Part shown: in pieces, positions 1 to 6,355 of the stretch
How the letters are laid out: every line of letters starts with the position of its first letter
Numbering within the stretch: the first letter of the stretch is position 1
Source: Atribacterota bacterium
Lineage (GTDB): Bacteria > Atribacterota > Phoenicimicrobiia > Phoenicimicrobiales > Phoenicimicrobiaceae
Length of the DNA stretch: 12,931 nucleotides
Reading direction: 5' to 3'
NCBI GenBank assembly: GCA_030599445.1
Contig: JAUVOA010000016.1
Coordinates: 1-12,931, forward strand
The notes under the pieces: model-generated
Databases searched by the model: none
What the model saw: only the letters and a program-made list of their open reading frames with translations
What the model was told of the DNA's origin: nothing
Program-made: the position numbers and the translations under genes

Positions 1-16
1 ACAACAACGCTTTCAC
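1..16 (-). CDS. 5' end of an unidentified gene leaving the window
   Basis: Read on the minus strand, a GTG codon at 16-14 is followed by open codons for Met-Lys-Ala-Leu-Leu up to the window edge. A strong ribosome binding site (AAAGGAGGGG, positions 33-24) lies 7 bases before the GTG, and a promoter-like sequence lies upstream. Only five codons are visible, so no family can be named. The same MKALL start occurs in the PfkB kinase of this window, but it is also common in unrelated proteins such as zinc dehydrogenases. The gene is divergent from the truncated CBS gene. Confidence 0.5.
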
Positions 17-64
17 TTTTTTGCCCCTCCTTTCTTCAAGTTTAAATTCATTGTGTATTTTCTT

Positions 65-94
65 TATATATACTTAATTCTACAAATTTTTCAA
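65..94 (-). promoter_or_regulatory. Candidate promoter of the left-edge gene
   Basis: On the minus strand, TTGAAA (94-89) is followed after 16 to 18 bases by TATATA (72-67 or 70-65). This is a reasonable vegetative sigma-factor promoter, 33 or more bases before the ribosome binding site of the left-edge gene. The surroundings are very AT-rich, so chance matches are possible. Confidence 0.35.
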
Positions 95-161
95 AAATCC
101 TCTTTTTTTATTAAAATTAGATAAAATTTTTGTTTTTTATTGAAAAACTATGTTAATTGGT
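84..161 (+). repeat. Distal part of the flanking repeat, left copy
   Basis: This AT-rich stretch aligns well, with small indels, to 12030-12113 upstream of the second CBS gene. The shared core includes TTAAAATTAGATAAAA and a following TTTTTTATTGAAA. It shows that the homology between the two flanks reaches well beyond the CBS gene and its promoter. The segment between it and the heptamer array (162-409 here, 12114-12251 in the right copy) is not alignable and differs in length by about 125 bases. Confidence 0.6.
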
Positions 162-332
162 TAAATGGTTTAAGTAGTTTACGGGTATCATTTATCAGTT
201 GCAAGATACAACCACAATAATATAAGATAGATTCCCGTTTCCATTGGGATGACAGAAGCAGGAGATATAGTAACAACCTCACCACAACTTGTAATCTAAA
301 ATAATTATCTGGTTGTTTTGATTTTGTTTCCT

Positions 333-372
333 TAACTAGCTAACCAGGTTACCAATTAACCAGTTAACCAAT
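333..372 (+). repeat. Degenerate 8-bp tandem array, left copy
   Basis: Five consecutive octamers can be read: TAACTAGC, TAACCAGG, TTACCAAT, TAACCAGT, TAACCAAT. The last unit is complementary to AATTGGTTAA at 156-165, where related octamers run on the other strand. A similar array with consensus CTACCAGT lies at the matching place upstream of the intact CBS gene (12184-12219). No function is known to me; slippage-prone intergenic DNA or a structured RNA are both possible. Confidence 0.6.
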
Positions 373-409
373 TCTTAACGGGATACGAATTTAGTTTTAC
401 GCTTTGCGA

Positions 410-458
410 TTTTAGTTTTTAGTTTTTCACTATATACTGCATACTACATGCTCGATAC
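410..458 (+). repeat. Degenerate 7-bp tandem array, left copy
   Basis: Seven consecutive heptamers can be read: TTTTAGT, TTTTAGT, TTTTCAC, TATATAC, TGCATAC, TACATGC, TCGATAC. The last four units align without gaps to TATATAC, TATATAC, TCGATAC, TCGATAC at 12252-12279. The array ends 13 bases before the -35 box of the CBS promoter. The period is kept although individual units differ between the copies. Confidence 0.6.
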
Positions 459-765
459 TTTCTATTCGAACTTGCGAAAAACATAAAAAGGAATATAATT
501 AAGAAAGATTTTTAATTAAGGGGGGATAACCTTGAAAATAAAAGAAGTTATGATCCCAGACCTGACTTCCGTATCTGCCGATACTCCGATAAAAGCGGTT
601 GTTAAGATTATGAGCCAACAGCGTATGGTGGGATTACCGGTGGTAGATAGTGATCAAAATGTCATTGGAATAATTACGGAAAGTGATATTACTAAAGCTA
701 ACTTGCCGGGCTATTATAAAGAATTACAAAATCCATCTTTTATCCCTGATTTCGACCAGTTTTCC
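431..765 (+). repeat. Left copy of the flanking direct repeat (335 bp)
   Basis: This block aligns without any gap to 12252-12586 (constant offset 11821). By hand I count 21 mismatches: 5 in the heptamer array, 4 in 459-470, none in the 61 bases 471-531 (promoter and leader), and 12 in the CBS coding part. That is 93.7% identity. Homology stops abruptly after 765; beyond it this copy runs into the sugar cluster, whereas the right copy continues into the rest of the CBS gene. The repeat therefore brackets the sugar cluster in direct orientation. Confidence 0.9.
472..499 (+). promoter_or_regulatory. Promoter of the truncated CBS gene
   Basis: TTGCGA (472-477), a 16-base spacer and a perfect TATAAT (494-499) form a good vegetative promoter. 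Transcription should begin near 506. The AAGGGGGG ribosome binding site follows at 518-525, 6 bases before the TTG start. The whole stretch 471-531 is identical in the right copy. Confidence 0.75.
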
Positions 766-771
766 AAATAA
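532..771 (+). pseudogene. 3'-truncated CBS-domain protein gene
   Basis: The 79-residue product matches the first 78 residues of the intact 146-residue CBS protein at 12353-12793 with two substitutions (Ala22 for Glu, Asn57 for Ser). It keeps the first CBS motif (about residues 3-56, including MIPDLTSVSADTPI and VVDSDQNVIGIITESDI) and loses the second completely. Homology ends after codon 78 (Ser); one foreign Lys codon and TAA follow. Promoter, ribosome binding site and TTG start are intact, so a short protein could still be made. CBS modules normally work as tandem pairs that bind adenosyl ligands, so I treat it as a broken copy. Of 12 base differences, 9 are silent, so the two copies diverged while both were under coding selection. 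Confidence 0.85.
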
Positions 772-795
772 TATGTCGAATTACCTGTCATGTTT

Positions 796-1692
796 TTATC
801 TTCTCAGATTTTTTATTTCTTTTTCTAACCATTTCGGGTATTCAGGAACAGCCCCAGATTGGGAAACAACAAAATTACCTACTTTTTCAGCAAGTTCTGC
901 TGCTTTACAAACACCATTACCACAAAGATAAGAAAACAGAAAACCTGCACTATAGCTGTCTCCGCCTCCTACGGTATCAACTACAGGTCCATTTATACCC
1001 AGTACTTTCTCCAACTTTCCATCACAATAAATGGATGATCCGTTCTTACCATGAGTAATACAGATAATAGAAAGATCATATTCTTGAGCAAGAGTTTCAA
1101 CAAAGTCTTTTTGCTTAAATTTTTGAATAAAGAGTAGTTTGGACAGGACAAGAGCTTCCTGATCGTTTAACTTAGTAATTGTACTCTGGAGCAATGATTT
1201 TTCAATCCAATCTTTTTCGTAGTAATTTTGTCTTAAATTAACATCATAGAATATATGATTAGGTTTTATTTTGGGAATAATCTGGTTAAGTATTTTCCGA
1301 TTTTCTTTGGTTCGCTGGGCAAGGGTTCCAAAACAGAATATTTCCCATTTGGTTTTTGTTATACTATCTACTAAATCTTGATCTAAAGCAATGTTATCCC
1401 AGGCAACATTTTCTTTTATCATATAAGCAGGATGTCCTTTTTCATCCAGATTTACCTCTACAATCCCGGTGGGCAAATGGGGATGAACCCGGATAAACGA
1501 AGAATTAATACCTCTTTTTTCTGCTTCTTTTAAAGCTTTTCTACCCAAATCATCTTTGTCCACAGAAGAAATGAGTGTTGATTTAAATCCCATTTTTGTC
1601 AGATGAGCAGCAAGATTAAAGGGAGCACCGCCAATATAAGTTTTACTATCTATGATATCCCAGAGGATTTCACCAAATAACAGTGCTTTCAT
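796..1692 (-). CDS. PfkB-family carbohydrate kinase, fructokinase-like
   Basis: This cytoplasmic 298-residue protein transfers the ATP gamma-phosphate to a sugar, giving the substrate of central metabolism. Visible family marks are the N-terminal sugar-site motif GGAPFN (residues 21-26), the DVNLR strand (150-154), and the ATP/anion-hole motif DTVGGGD (239-245), where Asp245 is the expected catalytic base. The usual GAGD reads GGGD here. The central VNLDEKGHPAYMIKENVAWD stretch resembles fructokinases more than ribokinases. Length is normal for the family. The start is ATG with a weak AGGAT about 10 bases upstream. It is the last gene of the cluster, ends only about 30 bases from the CBS truncation point, and lies 190 bases after the ROK gene with its own likely promoter. 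Substrate is unproven: fructose, another ketohexose, or ribose. Confidence 0.88.
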   Translation of the reverse strand: MKALLFGEILWDIIDSKTYIGGAPFNLAAHLTKMGFKSTLISSVDKDDLGRKALKEAEKRGINSSFIRVHPHLPTGIVEVNLDEKGHPAYMIKENVAWDNIALDQDLVDSITKTKWEIFCFGTLAQRTKENRKILNQIIPKIKPNHIFYDVNLRQNYYEKDWIEKSLLQSTITKLNDQEALVLSKLLFIQKFKQKDFVETLAQEYDLSIICITHGKNGSSIYCDGKLEKVLGINGPVVDTVGGGDSYSAGFLFSYLCGNGVCKAAELAEKVGNFVVSQSGAVPEYPKWLEKEIKNLRR

Positions 1693-1798
1693 ATCTTTGC
1701 CTATCCTACTTAAAGATTATATTTTTGTTTATATATACTAATTTTAAATTCTTTTTACATTTTCTACATTTTCCTAAATAAAATAATTTCTAAAATGA

Positions 1799-1828
1799 AT
1801 AGTATCAGTAAAAATTGTATGTGTACAA
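1799..1828 (-). promoter_or_regulatory. Candidate kinase promoter with overlapping inverted repeat
   Basis: On the minus strand TTGTAC (1828-1823), an 18-base spacer and TACTAT (1804-1799) form a moderate promoter about 107 bases before the kinase ATG. The -35 box is part of the inverted repeat TTGTACACATACAA (1828-1815; arms TTGTA/TACAA, 4-base spacer). A repressor bound there would block the polymerase. The ROK protein encoded just upstream is the natural candidate, but this is inference from position only. Confidence 0.4.
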
Positions 1829-1871
1829 ACTACTGACTATATATTGTAGCAAAAATAAGCATATAATCTAT

Positions 1872-1883
1872 ATTGTATACAAT
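1872..1883. promoter_or_regulatory. Perfect 12-bp palindrome at the end of the ROK gene
   Basis: ATTGTATACAAT is a perfect palindrome that overlaps the ROK stop codon by one base. It has the same TTGTA/TACAA arms as the inverted repeat at 1815-1828, with no spacer. It is not followed by a T-run on either strand, so it is not a terminator. A second operator half for the kinase promoter is possible. Confidence 0.35.
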
Positions 1884-3076
1884 TATAATAATGAAGTATA
1901 AAAAATTCGTTTATTCAATACCATAGTTACTGCACCATATATACCCGCATCCATACCAATCGTCGATAATTCTATTTTAGTAGTAGACTTTATTATTGTC
2001 ATTGTAAAACGGTTATATGATTCAACAATTGGGTCCAATAATAATTTACCGGCAGCTGAAATTCCTCCTCCAATAATAATTTTATCTGGGTTAAAAACAT
2101 TTTCTACAAATGAAAGCCCTTTACCAATATAATAACCTGCCTCTTTAAATATTTTTTGAGCTACCGGATCACCTTGTTCAGCTCTTTCAGCTACATCTTT
2201 CGCTGTTATCCATCCATTTTTACTATCATTATATAATTGATTTGCTTTTCGCTCAATTACATTACCAGAAGCTACAGCTTCAAGACACCCATATTTACCA
2301 CAATTACAGAGTATTTTTTTAGCTGTTATTGGTATATGCCCAAATTCACTATGCTTATTATATAACTTACCATTAATCATTAGAGCAGAGCCAATTCCGT
2401 AGCCAACGTTTACATAAAAAATATTTCTCACACTTTCCCTTTTGCCATGCCATATTTCACCAATTGCCATAACTCTAGTACAATTATCAGCAAATACGTG
2501 TAAGCCTGTTTTTTTTTCTAAAATACTGGTTATATTGACATTTTTCCAGTTAAAATTTGGAGAATATTTTATGATACCCGAAGAGCTGTCGACTATCCCT
2601 GCCTCCGCTATTCCAATTCCCTCAATTAAATTTTTTTTAATGTTCGCTTGTTTAATTACTTCTTCCACTAAATTGGAAATTTGTAAAATGATCTTTTCCA
2701 CGCTATGACTACAATTAGTTGGAACACGAATTTTTTTTATAATTTCTCCTTTTAGGTTTGCGATACCCACAACTATATTAGTAGTACCAAGATCTATCCC
2801 AACTACAAATCTCCCAGAGGAATTTGTTGACAAAATAACAGGATGCCTCCCTCCCGTCTTTTTGGACTCACCTTCGCCTATTACGGATACAATTTTATTT
2901 TTAATAAGTCCATTAACTACCCTTGATACAGTTGCTTTACTTAATTTAAGTTTCTGGGCAATCTGGGTACGGGATAGCCCATTACTATTTCTTAAAAGGT
3001 TTAAAATTAAAGCTTGATTTATTTGACCCATAAGTTTCGGATCGCCTTTTCTTGCACCTGATGCTTGAACACTCAT
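1883..3076 (-). CDS. ROK-family transcriptional regulator (XylR/NagC type)
   Basis: This 397-residue protein is a likely sugar-responsive DNA-binding repressor. Residues about 20-65 form a winged helix-turn-helix (LSRTQIAQKLKLSKATVSRV). The ROK sugar-kinase fold follows, with the phosphate-binding DLGTT at 95-99, the EFGH motif at 244-247 and the zinc motif CNCGKYGC at 257-264 (ligands His247, Cys257, Cys259, Cys264). At the catalytic position, where ROK kinases have Asn-Asp-x-Asn, this protein reads Asn-Cys-Thr-Arg (198-201), so kinase activity is unlikely. I chose ATG 3076 because AAGGAG lies 6 bases before it; the longer frame from TTG 3091 would use that same AAGGAG as its second and third codons. 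It lies within the catabolic cluster on the same strand. Its effector and operators are not proven. Confidence 0.9.
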   Translation of the reverse strand: MSVQASGARKGDPKLMGQINQALILNLLRNSNGLSRTQIAQKLKLSKATVSRVVNGLIKNKIVSVIGEGESKKTGGRHPVILSTNSSGRFVVGIDLGTTNIVVGIANLKGEIIKKIRVPTNCSHSVEKIILQISNLVEEVIKQANIKKNLIEGIGIAEAGIVDSSSGIIKYSPNFNWKNVNITSILEKKTGLHVFADNCTRVMAIGEIWHGKRESVRNIFYVNVGYGIGSALMINGKLYNKHSEFGHIPITAKKILCNCGKYGCLEAVASGNVIERKANQLYNDSKNGWITAKDVAERAEQGDPVAQKIFKEAGYYIGKGLSFVENVFNPDKIIIGGGISAAGKLLLDPIVESYNRFTMTIIKSTTKIELSTIGMDAGIYGAVTMVLNKRIFYTSLL

Positions 3077-3935
3077 TGCATTCTCCTTCAATTAATTATA
3101 TTTAGCTATGCTTTATATTTATAATAATCCAATTTTAAATATTAATCACTGTTGGCTATACACATATGTAGGTTAAAATATTATTGTTGGGGTAATTGTA
3201 TCTATATTATTATTAGTTTAACACCTTCAGAATTTTTAGATCCAACAATTTTAATGTTTTTCTTGTTAAATAATTATTAACCATTCTACCTTTCTAGAAA
3301 AATTTAACTCACCCTTGCTTATTTGAAAATTAAATCTCAAAACAAAAAGAGCATCTTTCTCTATTTTTTACCGTAATACAATTTTCCCTTAATTTTATGA
3401 AAAACAAGCAACAGAACTTAGTATCTACATTTTCTTAAAAATCTACTTCTCAAAAAACAAAAATCAAAAAGTCCGAAGTTTATAATTTAGTTGGGACGCG
3501 GGGTCGAAAAAAAAGTTCTTTTCACGTGTCAAAACAAGATTGTCATTTTGATAAGACATTTTCCCAGTTAAAAATTAAAGTACAATTTCATTGTTTGTCT
3601 TTCTCTATAAATTTTATTCTTCTCTATTAGGACATAATGCAAAATTTTATAAGTAAAAGTCCGGTTCATAAAATTCCATTAATAACTGCAGAAAATCCTA
3701 TTTGATAAGGCAGCTAACGACTATAGAAATTCCTAATAATCTCTTTCCTCTAATGGAATTCATAATCTCAAGCTGTCCAATAGGCATAGATTATAAATAT
3801 ATTCTAAGAGTTATTCTTTAATTGATAAACAGTTTTGACAGAAATATAACCTGAGATATTCTATTGTTAATCTATCTATACTAAAACCCTTCTGTTCTTT
3901 TCTGCACACTGCAGTTTAGTTAATATATTTTGCGT
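3077..3935. other. 859-bp non-coding gap between Fe-dehydrogenase and ROK genes
   Basis: No plausible reading frame is visible on either strand. The gap holds the upstream region of the ROK gene (including a TACA-N4-TGTA inverted repeat at 3159-3170), a G+C-rich patch at 3491-3530, and a 10-bp inverted repeat AATTCCATTA/TAATGGAATT with arms at 3672-3681 and 3751-3760. Just after the dehydrogenase stop, a small CTGCA-CAC-TGCAG hairpin (3902-3914) lacks a T-run on the minus strand, so I see no convincing terminator. The gap is unusually long for such a compact cluster and may mark a lost gene. Confidence 0.6.
3491..3530. repeat. G+C-rich quasi-palindromic patch, possible REP-like relic
   Basis: TTGGGACGCGGGGTCG is followed by an A-run and then GTTCTTTTCACGTGTC. 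It stands out from the very AT-rich surroundings. Its loose GGGAC ... GTGTC symmetry recalls REP-like sequences mobilised by IS200-type REP-associated transposases. No transposase is present, and the match is from memory of the general pattern, so this is a weak call. Confidence 0.2.
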
Positions 3936-5099
3936 TTATTTATAAGATTTTTTAAGCATCTTATAAATTTCATTTCTTGTAGCGATCCTGGGGTTAACTG
4001 TATAGTCAGGTAGTTTAAGTGTATCATCTGCAATAGCTGCTAATTCCTCTTCGGGGACCCTTAATTCCTTAAAGGTGAGTGACATTCCGATTTTCTTTAA
4101 AAATTTATCTATTTCTTCACATGATTTTTCTGCGGCTTCTTCATTAGAAACATCCTCAAGTTCACAATTAAAAATTCGACCAATATTTGCAAATTTTCTA
4201 AGCGCTGATTTATAAGTATAACACATAAACTCAGGATAGATCACTGCCAGAGCTTCGCCATGCATAACATGGGGTACATGCCCGCTAATAGCCATGCCTA
4301 TTCCATGGGGCAAGGTAGTTCCCGCATTGGCAATACATAATCCTGCCAGAGTATCTGCCCAAGCCATTTCTATTCTGGCTTCTTTATTAGTTTTACATTT
4401 AATGGCAATTGGAAGGTATTTTATTACTCTTTTTATTGCTTTCTTGGCAAGCATATCAGTGTAAACTGATGCATTTTTATGAATATAACTTTCAAAAGCA
4501 TGGGCAAAAACATCAAATCCCGTTGATGCAGTTATATGTTCGGGTACAGTTAACATTAATTGCGGATCAATAATACTAACTCGGGGATAGAGGAGGGAAT
4601 CTGCTAGAGCGAACTTACATTTTTGAACTGTATTTGTTACAACTGATATGGGGGTTACTTGTGAGCCAGTTCCGGATGTGGTGGTAACAACAATAATAGC
4701 AAGTCTTTTTTCAGTAATCTTTTTATTACTAAATAAGCGATAATCCCAGGCTTCACCTTCATGGGTAGCCCCTACTGCAATAGCTTTTGCAGTATCCATG
4801 CTTGAACCCCCACCAACACCGAGAACTACATCAATATTATTTTTAATTGCAATCTCGGCTCCCTTATTTACACTATCGGTTGTGGGATTAGGAATAACAC
4901 CGTCAAAATGAGAAACTTTTACATTGGCTTCTTTTAACGATTTCTTAATATTTTCAAATACGGGAGCCATGGTGTCAAAAACGGGAACAGTTACCATTAA
5001 GCATCTCTTCCCGAATCGAGATACTACTTCACCAATTTCTTCAACCCGGCCCCAACCAAATTTAATTTCAGTAGGTTGATAATAGTCAAATGCTTTCAT
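3936..5099 (-). CDS. Iron-containing alcohol dehydrogenase (group III)
   Basis: This 387-residue cytoplasmic enzyme should interconvert an alcohol and an aldehyde or ketone with NAD(P)H. The N-terminal nucleotide domain shows GVGGGSSMDTAKA around residues 94-106. The metal site is complete by alignment to family members such as lactaldehyde reductase: Asp196 and His200 in FDVFAH, His265 in LPHGIG and His280 in VMHGEA. The last two are 15 rather than 14 residues apart. I chose ATG 5099 because AAAGGAGAGG stands just before it; an in-frame ATG at 5117 lies upstream of that site and would add six residues encoded by it. It begins 14 bases after the zinc dehydrogenase stop, so the two are co-transcribed. 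Substrate cannot be told from sequence: polyol, lactaldehyde, propanediol and simple alcohols are all possible. Confidence 0.88.
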   Translation of the reverse strand: MKAFDYYQPTEIKFGWGRVEEIGEVVSRFGKRCLMVTVPVFDTMAPVFENIKKSLKEANVKVSHFDGVIPNPTTDSVNKGAEIAIKNNIDVVLGVGGGSSMDTAKAIAVGATHEGEAWDYRLFSNKKITEKRLAIIVVTTTSGTGSQVTPISVVTNTVQKCKFALADSLLYPRVSIIDPQLMLTVPEHITASTGFDVFAHAFESYIHKNASVYTDMLAKKAIKRVIKYLPIAIKCKTNKEARIEMAWADTLAGLCIANAGTTLPHGIGMAISGHVPHVMHGEALAVIYPEFMCYTYKSALRKFANIGRIFNCELEDVSNEEAAEKSCEEIDKFLKKIGMSLTFKELRVPEEELAAIADDTLKLPDYTVNPRIATRNEIYKMLKKSYK

Positions 5100-5113
5100 C
5101 TTACCCTCTCCTT

Positions 5114-6133
5114 TCATAATTTAATCATAACTTTCATAATCTTATCCTTTTTCTCTTCTATATATTTATAAGCTTCTAAGTAGCACTCAAATGGGAAATG
5201 TTCTGTTATTATGGGATCAAGTTTCACTTTACTTTCTTCAATTAATTCAATTGCTTTCCTATAATCTTCTTCCTGATACATTAATGTTCCAATCAACTTA
5301 AGCTCTCTATCCTGAACCAAACCCAAATCAACAGTTGCTTTTTCCGCAAATACACCAACTACAATAATATCCGTGCCCTTACGGGCATTAGCGATAGCTT
5401 GTTCCGTTGTTGTATTAATCCCAACACATTCCAAAATTAGGTCTGCTTTATCTTTGCCAAATGTATCAATTAGTTCTTCTCCGATATCCTGAATCTTGGA
5501 ATTCAAACAATAATTTATGCCACATTCCCGGGCGATATTAATACGATAGTCACTAATTTCAGTTATCATAACACTCTGAGCACCCATTCCATTTGCAGCC
5601 TGAGCTACGAGATTACCGATAGGACCGGCTCCTAAAATTAAAATTTTCCTCCTCTTAATATCTCCTCCTCTTTTTAAGGCATGAACAGCAACCGCTAAGG
5701 GTTCTACTAATGCACCATGATCATAACTTATATTTTCTGGTAACTTTAATACTTTCTTTAAATCAACTGCGAAATATTCTGATGCCATCCCAGTTGCTTG
5801 AAAACCCATAACCTTTAAATTATCACAAATATGATTTTGACCATGCTTACAGGAATAACACCTACCACATACAATCTGGGGTTGTATTGTAACTTTATCA
5901 CCTTCTTTGAAATTTGAACCACCATTGCTTAATTTAACAATCTCTCCTGAAACCTCATGTCCCTGTACCACCGGATAGGATGTATAAGGATGTTTACCAT
6001 GATAAACATGTATATCTGAACCACATATACCAATTCTTTTAATCTTCACAAGAACCTGGCCCTCTTTAACTTTCGGAACGGGAACATCACGAAATTCAAT
6101 TTTCCCCGGAGCTGTCATTACCGCCTGCTTCAA
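5114..6133 (-). CDS. Zinc-dependent medium-chain dehydrogenase, sorbitol/threonine dehydrogenase-like
   Basis: This 339-residue cytoplasmic enzyme probably oxidises a polyol or sugar hydroxyl to a ketone with NAD. Catalytic zinc ligands are Cys37 (GICGSD), His59 and Glu60 (GHE), and Glu144 (VEPLAV). The structural zinc site is Cys89, Cys92, Cys95 and Cys103. The Rossmann motif GAGPIG is at 168-173, and the acidic Glu192 at the end of the second strand favours NAD over NADP. I chose TTG 6133 because GAGGTGA lies just before it and it gives the family-typical start MKQAVMTAP; a TTG at 6175 in the same frame has no ribosome binding site. It lies downstream of the terminator that follows the binding-protein gene and directly upstream of the iron dehydrogenase. 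L-iditol/sorbitol 2-dehydrogenase activity is the leading guess. Confidence 0.88.
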   Translation of the reverse strand: MKQAVMTAPGKIEFRDVPVPKVKEGQVLVKIKRIGICGSDIHVYHGKHPYTSYPVVQGHEVSGEIVKLSNGGSNFKEGDKVTIQPQIVCGRCYSCKHGQNHICDNLKVMGFQATGMASEYFAVDLKKVLKLPENISYDHGALVEPLAVAVHALKRGGDIKRRKILILGAGPIGNLVAQAANGMGAQSVMITEISDYRINIARECGINYCLNSKIQDIGEELIDTFGKDKADLILECVGINTTTEQAIANARKGTDIIVVGVFAEKATVDLGLVQDRELKLIGTLMYQEEDYRKAIELIEESKVKLDPIITEHFPFECYLEAYKYIEEKKDKIMKVMIKL

Positions 6134-6298
6134 AAAGCTCACCTCTTCTTTTTTATATCTACTGACAATTATCAAAAACTTAGTTATCTACTTAAAAATA
6201 TGATATAAAATAATTTCATTAAAAAAGTGTAAAGTCAAAATAAAATTATTCCCAAAATTCAATTTTATTACTAAAATATCTCCTAACTAAACCTACTT

Positions 6299-6341
6299 AA
6301 AAAATGAGCTAAGGGTTTTAAAATTTTAAAACCCTTAGCTC
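6299..6341 (-). terminator. Intrinsic terminator after the binding-protein gene
   Basis: Positions 6306-6341 are a perfect 36-base palindrome: an 18-base arm beginning GAGCTAAGGGTTTT is followed immediately by its exact complement. On the minus strand one base and then six T follow (6304-6299). The hairpin begins 14 bases after the binding-protein stop codon. There is no T-run on the plus side, so it acts on the minus strand. It separates the transport genes from the two dehydrogenase genes, as a stop, a partial attenuator or a 3'-end stabiliser of the binding-protein mRNA. Confidence 0.88.
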
Positions 6342-6355
6342 TTACATCAGTAATA

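Noticed and set aside
333..458. CRISPR array
   Set aside because: The repeats are only 7-8 bases long with no spacers between them, and no cas gene is present.
766..800. Insertion-sequence end or attachment site at the truncation point
   Set aside because: I found no terminal inverted repeat, no short target-site duplication matching the region near 12029, and no tRNA gene at either junction.
3347..3370. Weak AGAG/CTCT hairpin next to T-runs
   Set aside because: The four-pair stem is too short for an intrinsic terminator, and it lies nearly 600 bases from the nearest upstream gene end on the minus strand.
5100..5117. Longer start for the iron dehydrogenase (ATG 5117)
   Set aside because: The six extra codons are themselves the ribosome binding site of the ATG at 5099, so the shorter start is far more likely. 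The same reasoning removes TTG 3091 for the ROK gene.
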